Shown here one piece after another: positions 23,425-32,082 of a stretch of DNA of 64,000 nt; the first letter of the stretch is position 1, and each line of letters begins with the position of its first letter. The DNA is from Draconibacterium halophilum (GTDB lineage Bacteria > Bacteroidota > Bacteroidia > Bacteroidales > Prolixibacteraceae), in NCBI RefSeq assembly GCF_010448835.1, contig NZ_CP048409.1:1744001-1808000 (forward strand), in the 5' to 3' direction. The notes under the pieces are model-generated. The model saw nothing but the letters and a program-made list of their open reading frames with translations. It searched no databases and was not told where the DNA came from. A program made the position numbers and the translations under genes.

Positions 23425-24138
23425 ATGGAAGCATATACTTATTCAAACATATTTGAAACTAAAGGGATTGAATACATCATTGTTATTACATTTCTTTTAG
23501 TGCTAATCCCATTCTGGTTATTTGTCAGTAAGAAGCATAAAACTGTACAGTTTATCCGGCAAGGAATACGGGTACTTACAGCAAATTTGCTGCGCATACC
23601 TGAAGGCCTGTTTTTTAGCCGCAACCATACCTGGCTTTATCTCGAGAAATCGGGGCAGGCAAAAGTGGGTATCGACGATTTTCTGCAAAATGTACTTGGA
23701 GAAATAAGTGTACTACCGGTAAAGACTACCGGCGACACAGTAAAAAAGGGAGAGTTGCTGGCGTTCGTAGAACAAGGTGGAAAACAGCTGCACATTAAAT
23801 CGCCTTTGTCGGGGCAGGTTGCCAGCATAAATACTATGCTTATTGAAAACAACGGTGAACTGTCGGGAGACGATGTTGAAGATGACTGGCTGTATTCAAT
23901 TGTACCGCGAAACTGGCAAGCTGAAACAGCAGGTTTTTTGCTGGGCGCCGAAGCCAAGGGGTGGTTCTCAGATGAAATTACCCGTTTAAAGGATTTTTTG
24001 GGCCGAAGCCTGGCTACCAGTTCAGGTGGTGCGCAACCGGCGGTTGTCTTCCAGGAAGGAGGTGAGTTGCAGCCAAACCCGCTTGCGGATCTTGATGCCA
24101 GTGTTTGGGACGAATTTGAAAAGGAGTTTTTAAACTAA
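23425..24138 (+). CDS. Membrane-anchored GcvH-like protein
   Basis: 237 residues: one N-terminal transmembrane helix (about 16-34, YIIVITFLLVLIPFWLFV), then a GcvH-like domain (about 62-165) with LFFSRNHTWLYLEKSGQAKVG, SPLSGQVASINTML and a WLYSIVPRNW end. The expected lipoyl-lysine hairpin reads GGKQLHIKSP, with the lysine shifted by one residue as in the fusion protein at 19594. The C-terminal RLKDFL ... FQEGGEL ... PLADLDASVW tail is shared with that protein. No GcvT or GcvP is nearby, so a glycine-cleavage role is unlikely. It may be a lipoyl-type carrier or a degenerate scaffold for the HybAB-like complex. Confidence 0.82.
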   Translation: MEAYTYSNIFETKGIEYIIVITFLLVLIPFWLFVSKKHKTVQFIRQGIRVLTANLLRIPEGLFFSRNHTWLYLEKSGQAKVGIDDFLQNVLGEISVLPVKTTGDTVKKGELLAFVEQGGKQLHIKSPLSGQVASINTMLIENNGELSGDDVEDDWLYSIVPRNWQAETAGFLLGAEAKGWFSDEITRLKDFLGRSLATSSGGAQPAVVFQEGGELQPNPLADLDASVWDEFEKEFLN

Positions 24139-24227
24139 TCGGGCGAAAAAAGCAGCTTCTTGTTAACCCCCTTGTTCTTTTTCGTAACTTGTGGTGCCTT
24201 AAAAAAACGCCAATTTACTGACTTGTG

Positions 24228-25922
24228 ATGAAAGAAAATTACGCCAAAAGCCATACTTCGAATAAACGCAAAAATTCCTTTCTTTTATTCTTAAAACGAT
24301 ATTTCAGCTTTCGTTCGTCCATTTATGCCCGGGTGGTCTATATTATTGGTATTCTGGCCGTTTTCCTTTTTATTTCATACGGTATTATCTTTAAAGCAGT
24401 TTATGAAAATTACCTGCAAGACGTTATCCGCCAGAGGGGCGATAATATCGGATCAATTGTTGAAGGTTCGCTCTACTATTCAATGTTGAAAAACGATAAA
24501 AGCGCCCTGCAAAGCACACTCGATATTATAAATACCATGCCTGGTATCGATGAGGTGAATATGTACAATAATCGTGACAGCTTGGTGTATTCAACTTATG
24601 TGGAGTCTGACTTGCCCGATAATGCCAGTCCAAATTGTGTGGTGTGCCACAGTAATTTCTCCGAGATGTTCCCGGCCAAGCAAAAAGTTTACCGCATAAT
24701 CGACTTGGAAAGCGCCTGCAAAATGAACCAACCCGATATGGAGCACCGGCAACTTTTGGTACGGACACCCATCGTTAACGAACGCTCGTGTTATGTAAGC
24801 GAATGCCATGCGCACAGTGCCGACGAAGAAATACTGGGGTCGCTCATCATAAAAGTACCCTTGTCGGAGCTCGATTCGGCTGTTAACAAATCGTCGGCCG
24901 AGTTTTTTCTATTAGCAATTGTAGTAACAATTCTCCTTGTTTCATTGCTGCTGTTTTTTACACGTAATAAAATTCGGCGGCCTTTAAACGAAATAATCAC
25001 AGCAAGCGAGGCCGTATCGAAAGGGGATAGGAGCCGCCGGCTGGAAATTAAACCGCATTTGTTGGAAGACATGCGTTCGGTATCCCTGGCATTTAACAAC
25101 ATGCTCGACAACCTGGATGCCGCCAACCGCGAACTTGAAAACTGGTCGCATCAGTTGGAGTACAAGGTGCAACTAAAATCGGAAGAGCTCGCTGGAATTC
25201 AAAACGAACTGATACATATTGAGCGTATTACCTCGTTGGGAAAATTGTCCTCATCGGTGGCTCACGAGATCAATAATCCGCTTTCAGGAATTCTTACTTA
25301 CAGTAAATTGGTGGCCAAAAAACTGGCTAAGCTCGATATGCCCGAAACGTCAAAAGAGCCAATGTTGAAATACCTGAAGGTGATTGAAACAGAATCGAAA
25401 CGTTGCGGCAATATTGTAAAAGGACTGTTGGATTTTTCGCGAAAAGACCAGGAGAACTTTGAGCAACATTCGCTGAATCATATTCTTAAAGAATCACACA
25501 GTTTAATGGCACACCAGATGCACATAGCCGGCATTAATTTTTATACTGATTTTTCAGCCACATCGGATTTAATTCGTTGTAATGATAACCAGATAAAGCA
25601 AGTGTGTGTGGCCTTGCTGGTAAATGCACAGGAAGCGATTGCCACGAACGGCGAAGTATTGATTAAAACATCGAATCCGGATGCGGAACACATAAAAATG
25701 GATATTGTAGACAACGGAGTGGGAATAGCCACGGAAGATATTTCACGTATTTTTCAACCGTTTTATTCTGCCAAACAAAAAGCCAGTGGAATCGGATTAG
25801 GATTGGCTATCGTTCACGGGATTGTGGAAAGCCATAAAGGAAAAATCGAGGTGGTTTCAGAACCCGGAAAAGGAACTACCATGTCGGTTGTATTTAATTT
25901 GATAATAAAAGAAGATCAATAA
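24228..25922 (+). CDS. Sensor histidine kinase with periplasmic c-type heme motifs
   Basis: About 564 residues (ATG at 24228; a GTG lies one codon before). Two transmembrane helices (about 37-58 and 227-246) enclose a periplasmic sensor with NCVVCHSNF (CxxCH) and SCYVSECHAH (CX4CH), both candidate covalent heme sites. A HAMP-like segment, a coiled coil, the HisKA box SSSVAHEINNPLSG and an ATPase with VDNGVGI and SGIGLGLAIVHGI follow. It would sense redox state or a small ligand and phosphorylate the regulator that starts one base after its stop. Heme attachment is an inference from the motifs. Confidence 0.9.
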   Translation: MKENYAKSHTSNKRKNSFLLFLKRYFSFRSSIYARVVYIIGILAVFLFISYGIIFKAVYENYLQDVIRQRGDNIGSIVEGSLYYSMLKNDKSALQSTLDIINTMPGIDEVNMYNNRDSLVYSTYVESDLPDNASPNCVVCHSNFSEMFPAKQKVYRIIDLESACKMNQPDMEHRQLLVRTPIVNERSCYVSECHAHSADEEILGSLIIKVPLSELDSAVNKSSAEFFLLAIVVTILLVSLLLFFTRNKIRRPLNEIITASEAVSKGDRSRRLEIKPHLLEDMRSVSLAFNNMLDNLDAANRELENWSHQLEYKVQLKSEELAGIQNELIHIERITSLGKLSSSVAHEINNPLSGILTYSKLVAKKLAKLDMPETSKEPMLKYLKVIETESKRCGNIVKGLLDFSRKDQENFEQHSLNHILKESHSLMAHQMHIAGINFYTDFSATSDLIRCNDNQIKQVCVALLVNAQEAIATNGEVLIKTSNPDAEHIKMDIVDNGVGIATEDISRIFQPFYSAKQKASGIGLGLAIVHGIVESHKGKIEVVSEPGKGTTMSVVFNLIIKEDQ

Positions 25923-25923
25923 T

Positions 25924-27267
25924 ATGAAGACAAGCATTTCCATACTTATAGTTGATGATGAAGAATCGGTTCGTGATTCGCTCTGTAACTGGTTTCTAGA
26001 GGATGGATACGAAGTAGATAGTGCCGGCAATGCTAAAGAAGCGCTTGCAAAACTGCAGTCGGAAAATTTTGACATTATTCTGGCGGATATTAAAATGCCC
26101 GGGATGGACGGATTGGAGATGCACCGGCGGATTAAAGAACTCGATAGCTCGGCTATTGTTATTGTGATGACGGCTTTTGCATCGGTTGAAACTGCTGTTC
26201 AAGCCCTAAAAGATGGAGCTTTTGATTACATCACCAAACCGTTTGATCCGGATGATCTTTCACATCTAATCCGCAATGCTGCCCGTCAGATCTCGTTGAG
26301 TAGTGAAAATGAGACGCTTAAAACTAAGATTGTTACGCTGGAGAATATTGAAGATATTGTTGGCAACAGCGATGGTATGATTAAGGTGCTAAAGGAAGTG
26401 GAAAATGTAGCAGTATCAAGCTCATCAGTAATAATTACAGGTGAAAGTGGAACAGGAAAAGAGTTAATTGCACGCGCTATTCATTCCAATTCGCCGCGTA
26501 AGTTTTTTCCAATGGTAACAGTTCATTGCGGTGCTTTGTCGGAAGATTTGTTGGAGAGTGAGTTGTTCGGACACGAAAAAGGTGCTTTTACAGGGGCGAT
26601 GTTTAACCGCAAAGGGCGTTTTGAAATGGCCGATGGCGGTACCATTTTTTTGGATGAGATAGCTACAATTTCAATGAAAATGCAGGTTGAACTTTTGCGG
26701 GTGCTCGAATCAAAAACCTTTACCAGGGTTGGCGGGAACAAAGAGATAAAATCAGATTTCAGAATTATTTGTGCAACAAACAAAGACCTTAAGAAAATGG
26801 TTGCCGAAGGTTCTTTCCGCGAGGATTTATATTACAGACTAAATGTGGTTAACATTACCATTCCTCCGCTACGTGATAGAAAGGAAGACATTTCGACACT
26901 GGTAAATTATTTTATCAAAAAATACTGTACCTCCATGAGCCGCGATTTGATTACCATCGGACAGGCAGCGTTGCAACGACTCGAAGAATATCATTTCCCC
27001 GGGAATGTTCGTGAGCTGGAAAATATGATCGAACGTGCCATTGTGGTGGGAAACGGAAAGGAGATTAGATTAAAAGATTTGCCTTTGGAAACCGATATGG
27101 TTAGCTATTCGAACGACAGTTTGAATGAACTGGAGAAAAAATACATTCAGAAAACATTGGAGAAATACGACTGGAATATTAGTCGCTCTGCCAAAGTGCT
27201 TCAGATCGACCGGGTAACGTTGTACAATAAAATAAAGAAACATCAGCTTAGTTCTCCAAAAAAATAA
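25924..27267 (+). CDS. NtrC-family sigma-54-dependent response regulator
   Basis: 447 residues. Receiver domain with Asp55 (IILADIKMPGMDG) and KPFDPDD; AAA+ domain with Walker A GESGTGKE (173-180), the sigma-54-contacting GAFTGA (220-225), IFLDEIA and the arginine-finger region FREDLYYRLNV; C-terminal Fis-type helix-turn-helix ending ISRSAKVLQIDRVTLYNKIKK. Cognate partner of the heme-motif sensor kinase one base upstream. The three TGTTG...CAACA dyads before the operon are its most obvious possible targets (inference). Confidence 0.94.
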   Translation: MKTSISILIVDDEESVRDSLCNWFLEDGYEVDSAGNAKEALAKLQSENFDIILADIKMPGMDGLEMHRRIKELDSSAIVIVMTAFASVETAVQALKDGAFDYITKPFDPDDLSHLIRNAARQISLSSENETLKTKIVTLENIEDIVGNSDGMIKVLKEVENVAVSSSSVIITGESGTGKELIARAIHSNSPRKFFPMVTVHCGALSEDLLESELFGHEKGAFTGAMFNRKGRFEMADGGTIFLDEIATISMKMQVELLRVLESKTFTRVGGNKEIKSDFRIICATNKDLKKMVAEGSFREDLYYRLNVVNITIPPLRDRKEDISTLVNYFIKKYCTSMSRDLITIGQAALQRLEEYHFPGNVRELENMIERAIVVGNGKEIRLKDLPLETDMVSYSNDSLNELEKKYIQKTLEKYDWNISRSAKVLQIDRVTLYNKIKKHQLSSPKK

Positions 27268-27330
27268 TGATGCCGGGCTTTTATTACTACATGCAATAAG
27301 TTCGTTTGCGTAATATAAAACACTAACTTT

Positions 27331-27876
27331 TTGAAAGAAAAAGGGATAACACTTGTTGTTCAGGGCAAATTCGAGAAAAAGATCCTCGACCAAATTGCCC
27401 GGGATGTTGAAACGGCTTTTGGCTGGCCGGTTTCTGTTGTTCTTTTAACACATGCCATTCTTCCATGTTTTGATGCAACCAGAAAACAATACGATGCCAA
27501 CTGTTTACTGGAACTCATACATAATCAATACTCGGCTAACTCAATCAAAACCATCGGGCTTTTCCATGTCGATCTTTTTATTCCCATTTTAACCTACATT
27601 TTTGGGCAGGCACAGTACAACGGAAGCACCGGAGTTGCCTCGGTGTATCGCTTAAGAAACGAACAATATGGTATGCCGGGAGATGAACAACTGCTTTACG
27701 AGCGATTCCAAAAAATAGTTATTCATGAACTCGGTCATGCGTTTGGGCTTGTTCATTGCCACGTGCCAATTTGTGTTATGCGCCCCGGAACTTATGTAGA
27801 AGACATTGACCAGAAAAAGCCGCAGTTTTGTAATAAATGCAGCAAACAGCTGGAGGCTGCGCTCTCTTCTTTCTGA
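27331..27876 (+). CDS. amzA: Archaemetzincin-type metalloprotease
   Basis: 181 residues. VIHELGHAFGLVHC is the HExxHxxGxxH/C-type zinc site, followed by CVMRPGTYVEDID and FCNKCSKQL. The cysteine-rich site (C, CxxC) and the Met-turn are diagnostic of archaemetzincin, a putative aminopeptidase of unknown biological role. The start is taken as TTG at 27331 because an in-frame stop lies 15 bases upstream and no ATG is available before the conserved core. It follows the NtrC-type gene by 63 bp. Archaemetzincins are scattered in bacteria, and transfer is common in the family. Confidence 0.88.
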   Translation: MKEKGITLVVQGKFEKKILDQIARDVETAFGWPVSVVLLTHAILPCFDATRKQYDANCLLELIHNQYSANSIKTIGLFHVDLFIPILTYIFGQAQYNGSTGVASVYRLRNEQYGMPGDEQLLYERFQKIVIHELGHAFGLVHCHVPICVMRPGTYVEDIDQKKPQFCNKCSKQLEAALSSF

Positions 27877-27924
27877 CTTGGAGGACTTGGTAGTAGGTTA
27901 TTCTAATGAAATAAACAGTGAAAG

Positions 27925-28057
27925 TCTGCAAAGTACCGGCGTTTAGTTTCAGAAAGTTGTTGAAAATGATATTAATGAGACAGTAAAAGCTGTGCCGGTA
28001 TTTGTTGGAGATAAAATGCTTTTACGAAGCGATAAGTTTTTGTATTTGATTCAGTAA
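27925..28057 (+). pseudogene. Remnant of a PQQ-like beta-propeller gene (C-terminal end only)
   Basis: The frame from 27953 reads ENDINETVKAVPVFVGDKML and ends LRSDKFLYLIQ plus stop. It matches the last 34 residues of the lipoprotein at 17996-19270 almost residue for residue. Nucleotide similarity extends upstream to about 27925, but a TAG interrupts the frame at 27944, where the parent has TCG. No start or upstream blades remain. It looks like the tail left by deletion of a tandem paralogue, or by a duplication whose body was replaced. Confidence 0.85.
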
Positions 28058-28071
28058 TATTATTCGGTATT

Positions 28072-28121
28072 AAAACAAAAAGGATGTCATCTATTCAATA
28101 CGATGACATCCTTTTTGTTTT
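28072..28121. terminator. Bidirectional terminator
   Basis: Perfect 20-bp stem AAAACAAAAAGGATGTCATC with its complement, and a 10-nt loop, between the remnant's stop codon and the convergent DUF4252 gene. A- and T-rich arms allow termination in both directions. Confidence 0.9.
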
Positions 28122-28139
28122 CCATATGTCAGCGTTGCT

Positions 28140-28631
28140 TTACATTCCCATGGCACTTCCGGCTATTTCTATAATTTGTTGAAATTGCTGGATATTCTGC
28201 AGGTCGAGTGTACCCGTAATATAAATGATCATGTTATTACTGACCAAGAGAAATTCATTCTCATTTTTACCATCTTTTTTATAAAATGATATTTTCGAAT
28301 GTTGGTCCCTTTGCGTCATTAGCCGCGTGTAATCCTTCAAGTTTGCATTATCCATAACTATATTATAGAGTTCTTCGCCAAGCTCCCTGTGGTTGTTTCC
28401 TCCCGGCTGAATCATTTTTAGTTGATGAAGTTTGCTGATATAGTCCTTAAATTCGGGACTCATGTCTCTGGATTCTGACAGCATTTTAAACATGTCTTTG
28501 GTAACTTCAAAGTACGAAATGTCTTCGCGGCTGTCAATTAGTTTAAAGGCCTGGTCGATGCTTTTACTGCCATTTTGTGCCAGGCTGCAGAAACTAATGA
28601 GTAGAAAAAATAAGATGAATTTTGTTTTCAT
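28140..28631 (-). CDS. DUF4252 domain secreted protein
   Basis: 163 residues with a Sec signal peptide (residues 4-18, ending SLAQ). The mature part resembles DUF4252: repeated SREDISYFEVTKDMFKMLS, a central hydrophilic region, and ISFYKKDGKNENEFLLVS followed by a C-terminal ITGTLDLQNIQQFQQI. These proteins usually follow an ECF sigma factor and its anti-sigma in Bacteroidota, as here, and may be part of an envelope-stress output. No catalytic motif is seen. It is the last gene of the trio on this strand. Confidence 0.82.
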   Translation of the reverse strand: MKTKFILFFLLISFCSLAQNGSKSIDQAFKLIDSREDISYFEVTKDMFKMLSESRDMSPEFKDYISKLHQLKMIQPGGNNHRELGEELYNIVMDNANLKDYTRLMTQRDQHSKISFYKKDGKNENEFLLVSNNMIIYITGTLDLQNIQQFQQIIEIAGSAMGM

Positions 28632-28729
28632 ACGATTAAATTGTTTGTGAAAAAAGCATCGTATGGAATTCGCATTCCACAGCTGATGATTTCGATTGGT
28701 GCGATCCCACTTTTATGCTCATTTCATGA

Positions 28730-29218
28730 TTAATTGATTTTAAGATCTTTAATTGGGTTGTCAAATTGAATATTTATGTTTTTCAATGACTGTACTTCGC
28801 TTAATGGAGCGTTGATTATTTTTGAGTATTCAAGATTGGCAAGACAGGTATTCATTTCTTTCGAGAAATGCCATAAAGCCAATTTGGTATTTTCTTCTAT
28901 TTCAGATAGCTCATTCTCTGTCAATGTCAGCTGTTTTTCTTGGGTAGTGTGATTTAGACCAAAAAACAAAAGGCTCACCACCAGTAGGATCGAGGCTGCA
29001 TAGGCAATCAAACGTTTTGTTTTTGTAAAGCGTTGTTTTTTATGCTGTTCTACTTTTTCGAATGGATTAAAATCCGGGACATCTGCATTTATCCGATCAT
29101 TCAATTTTTGGTACGATTGGATAAAATCCTGTTCCACTGAATTTTCTTTGTCAATATTGCTGAGATCTTTCAGATTGAAATCTTTTTCAAGAAAGTGGTT
29201 TGTTTTATCATTACACAT
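28730..29218 (-). CDS. Putative membrane anti-sigma factor
   Basis: 162 residues: an acidic cytosolic N-terminus (about 1-85), one transmembrane helix (about 89-107, LIAYAASILLVVSLLFFGL) and a short outer part rich in Glu and Asn. There is no zinc-binding anti-sigma motif, so the call rests on topology and position. It overlaps the ECF sigma gene by 8 bp (ATG inside the sigma gene's end) and precedes a DUF4252 gene, the common Bacteroidota arrangement. It probably holds the sigma factor at the membrane. Confidence 0.7.
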   Translation of the reverse strand: MCNDKTNHFLEKDFNLKDLSNIDKENSVEQDFIQSYQKLNDRINADVPDFNPFEKVEQHKKQRFTKTKRLIAYAASILLVVSLLFFGLNHTTQEKQLTLTENELSEIEENTKLALWHFSKEMNTCLANLEYSKIINAPLSEVQSLKNINIQFDNPIKDLKIN

Positions 29219-29705
29219 TGGCTAGTTCCTCCTTAAAAATTTCAAATAATTTTTTTCTTCCTCTCGAAACATGCACCCTGACGGTGTTTGTGTTTTGGCC
29301 CATAATCTCACTTATTTCATCATAGTCCAAGCCCTGAAAATCTTTTAATTCTATGGCCATTCGCTGTTGAACCGGTAGCTGATGTAATTCCTGTTTCAGC
29401 TTCTCTACAAAATCTATGGCATCAAATCGTGATTCTTCCAGCGATTCGTGAATGTTAGTCTGAAGGTAGTTTTGGTGGTGTTTTTGTTTTCGCAGTACAT
29501 CGAAACAATGGTTTTTTATTGTGTTCAAACAATAGCTTTCAAGGTTTTGTGCTTTATCCATTAAACGTCTGTTTTTCCACAACTTTAGCACCACCTCCTG
29601 AACCGCATCCTGAGCTTCGTTGCTGTCTTTTAAAATGCTAATGGCAAACCTGAATAGTTTGTCTTTTTGTTGTATAATGAGTTTTTCAAAATCGCTGCTT
29701 GTCAT
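29211..29705 (-). CDS. ECF RNA polymerase sigma factor
   Basis: 164 residues with sigma-2 (QKDKLFRFAISILKDSNEAQDAVQEVVLKLW) and sigma-4 (ELHQLPVQQRMAIELKDFQG and YDEISEIMGQNTNTVRVHVSRGRKKL) regions and no sigma-1 or sigma-3 domain. It would direct polymerase to a small stress or surface regulon and is likely held by the anti-sigma encoded in the overlapping downstream gene. Autoregulation is usual in such trios, but no promoter could be assigned by eye. Confidence 0.93.
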   Translation of the reverse strand: MTSSDFEKLIIQQKDKLFRFAISILKDSNEAQDAVQEVVLKLWKNRRLMDKAQNLESYCLNTIKNHCFDVLRKQKHHQNYLQTNIHESLEESRFDAIDFVEKLKQELHQLPVQQRMAIELKDFQGLDYDEISEIMGQNTNTVRVHVSRGRKKLFEIFKEELANV

Positions 29706-29914
29706 CCTTTACGGGCTCTTGCTTTTTATGAATTACGATTGAGTTCAAATTTCATAACACGGCTAAGGTAAAAAAATGAAAGAATTGTACCGGTGCGCCG
29801 GAAATGGATGACACTCATCCTGTATTTTGGGAGATTTCAGTCCAATTCTGTTCGGTCCGCGTCATCAGCGTTCGATCCAACATTAAATTTCCATTCATTT
29901 CAGTACAACTATCA

Positions 29915-29943
29915 TTTTATACATTAAAACTTTCTTACATTTG
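29915..29943 (+). promoter_or_regulatory. Candidate promoter of typA (-7 TACATTTG)
   Basis: TACATTTG at 29936-29943 matches TAnnTTTG exactly; the -33 position 17 bp upstream reads TTTT, one mismatch. It leaves a leader of about 90 nt before typA. The rest of the 335-bp gap (29706-30040) shows no gene. Confidence 0.6.
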
Positions 29944-30040
29944 CGCGCCGATTCCGGAGAGAGTTTTTGAAATCATAAATAATTGATTAAAAACAAATAA
30001 CGCGATTCGGTGTTGGTAAAAATGGATTAGAAAAAAGAAA

Positions 30041-31852
30041 ATGACAGAAATCAGAAACATTGCAATTATTGCACACGTCGACCACGGTAAAACTACTTTG
30101 GTTGACCGTATACTTCACCAGGTAAAATTGTTCCGCGAGAACCAGGAGGTTCAGGAACTTTTTCTGGATAACAATGACCTGGAACGCGAACGTGGAATTA
30201 CCATTCTATCGAAAAACGTTTCGGTACGCTACAAAGACACAAAAATTAATATCATCGACACTCCCGGGCACAGCGACTTTGGAGGCGAGGTAGAGCGGGT
30301 ATTGAACATGGCTAACGGTGTTTTGCTGATTGTTGATGCTTTTGAAGGACCAATGCCACAAACACGTTTTGTGTTGCAAAAAGCCATCGAGCTTGGACTA
30401 AAACCAATGGTGGTGGTAAACAAAGTTGACAAAGAAAACTGTACGCCCGATATTGCCCAGGAAAAAGTTTTCGACCTGATGTTTAGCCTTGATGCCACTG
30501 AAGAGCAGTTGGATTTCCCAACGGTTTACGGATCGGCAAAAGCGGGTTGGATGGGGCCCGACTGGCAAACACCAACTGAAGATGTGGTTTATTTGCTCGA
30601 CCAGATTTTGGAACATATTCCGGCCTCAACACCCAAGGACGGGACCTTGCAAATGCGCATTACTTCGCTTGATTATTCGTCGTATACCGGCCGAATAGCA
30701 GTGGGAAAAGTAACACGTGGAGAATTGGTTCCGGGATCGCGTGTATCGTTGGTAAAACGCGATGGAAGTATTGTTAAAACGGTTGCCAAAGAGTGTTATC
30801 TGTTTGAAGGTCTGGGAAAAGAGAAAACAAAAGATTCAATTCCGTCAGGCGAAATTTGTGCTGTAATGGGGCTGGAAGGTTTTGATATTGGCGACACTGT
30901 TGCCGATGCAGAGGAGCCGGAAGGATTGACTCCGATCCAGGTAGACGAGCCAACAATGAGTATGACTTTTGTGTCGAATAACTCACCATTTTTTGGTCGG
31001 GACGGTAAGTTTGTAACTTCACGACAAGTGCGAGACCGCCTGTTTAAAGAAACAGAAAAGAACCTGGCCTTACGAGTTGAAGAAACCAATTCGGCTGATT
31101 CGTTCCTGGTATACGGCCGTGGAATTCTTCACTTGTCAATTCTGATTGAAACGATGCGCCGCGAAGGTTACGAATTACAGGTGGGACAACCACAGGTAAT
31201 CGTTAAAGAAATTGATGGTAAAAAATGTGAGCCGATTGAGTCGCTAACCGTTCAGGTTCCCGACGAATTTTCAGGAAAAGTAATTGAGTTGGTTACTGCC
31301 CGCAAAGGTGAAATCTCTAATATTGAAGTAAAAGACGAACGTGCGCATTTGGAATTTTTTGTTCCATCGCGTGGATTGATAGGTTTACGTAACCAAATGC
31401 TAACAGCTACCGAAGGCGAGGCGATTATGGCTCACCGACTGAAAGGTTACGAACCATGGAAAGGCGAGCTGGGCGTGAAACGTAGTGGCGCTCTAATTTC
31501 GCTTGAAAAAGGAACTGCTATCGCATACTCTATTGATAAGATGCAGGATCGTGGTCGTTTCTTTGTTGAGCCTGGAGAAGAGGTTTATGCTGGTCAGGTA
31601 ATTGGAGAATATACCCGTCAGGATGATTTAACCATAAATATTATTCGCACCAAAAAAATGTCGAACATGCGTTCTTCCGGTGCCGATGAAAAAACAGCGA
31701 TTGCTCCGGCCATCAAATTTTCGTTGGAAGAAGCAATGGAATACATTCGCAACGATGAATACATTGAGATTACGCCACATTTTATGCGTATTCGTAAAAT
31801 TCATCTCGATGAGCATGAGCGTAAACGCCGTGCAAAAGCTATTAGTGAATAA
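30041..31852 (+). CDS. typA: Ribosome-associated GTPase TypA/BipA
   Basis: 603 residues, the usual length. The GTPase G-motifs are visible: AHVDHGKTTL (G1), RGITILSKN (G2), DTPGHSDFGGEVERVLNM (G3), NKVDK (G4) and a G5 near YGSAKAGW. Domain II, an EF-G-like domain and the BipA-specific C-terminus (SNMRSSGADEKTAIAPA, EYIEITPHFMRIRK) follow. It binds 70S ribosomes in an EF-G-like way and supports ribosome assembly and growth under cold or stress. It is monocistronic, between a promoter and a strong terminator. Confidence 0.97.
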   Translation: MTEIRNIAIIAHVDHGKTTLVDRILHQVKLFRENQEVQELFLDNNDLERERGITILSKNVSVRYKDTKINIIDTPGHSDFGGEVERVLNMANGVLLIVDAFEGPMPQTRFVLQKAIELGLKPMVVVNKVDKENCTPDIAQEKVFDLMFSLDATEEQLDFPTVYGSAKAGWMGPDWQTPTEDVVYLLDQILEHIPASTPKDGTLQMRITSLDYSSYTGRIAVGKVTRGELVPGSRVSLVKRDGSIVKTVAKECYLFEGLGKEKTKDSIPSGEICAVMGLEGFDIGDTVADAEEPEGLTPIQVDEPTMSMTFVSNNSPFFGRDGKFVTSRQVRDRLFKETEKNLALRVEETNSADSFLVYGRGILHLSILIETMRREGYELQVGQPQVIVKEIDGKKCEPIESLTVQVPDEFSGKVIELVTARKGEISNIEVKDERAHLEFFVPSRGLIGLRNQMLTATEGEAIMAHRLKGYEPWKGELGVKRSGALISLEKGTAIAYSIDKMQDRGRFFVEPGEEVYAGQVIGEYTRQDDLTINIIRTKKMSNMRSSGADEKTAIAPAIKFSLEEAMEYIRNDEYIEITPHFMRIRKIHLDEHERKRRAKAISE

Positions 31853-31874
31853 GAAATACATTGAAATATATTTT

Positions 31875-31905
31875 AAGGCAGGTTAATTAACCTGCCTTTT
31901 TTTGT
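31875..31905 (+). terminator. Rho-independent terminator after typA
   Basis: Palindrome AAGGCAGGTT AATT AACCTGCCTT followed by a run of T residues, 22 bp after the typA stop codon. The 177 bp that follow, up to the PQQ-like array, are AT-rich with no gene and no clear promoter by eye. Confidence 0.9.
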
Positions 31906-32082
31906 TTTATTTTTTTATTCAGACATATGTTCCAATAGCTGATTCCCGGTCTTTTAGTTGTTAATAATTTCTAAACGACTTGTGAATATACCTTACTATT
32001 TAGATAGCTAATAAATTGTATGTGAGCATTGGTAATGTGGGGTTTTGGTTCTATTTTTAAAGCAAAACTAAATGATAAAGTA

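Noticed and set aside
29804..29986. A 60-residue open frame upstream of typA
   Set aside because: It lies over the candidate typA promoter and has no recognisable protein features.
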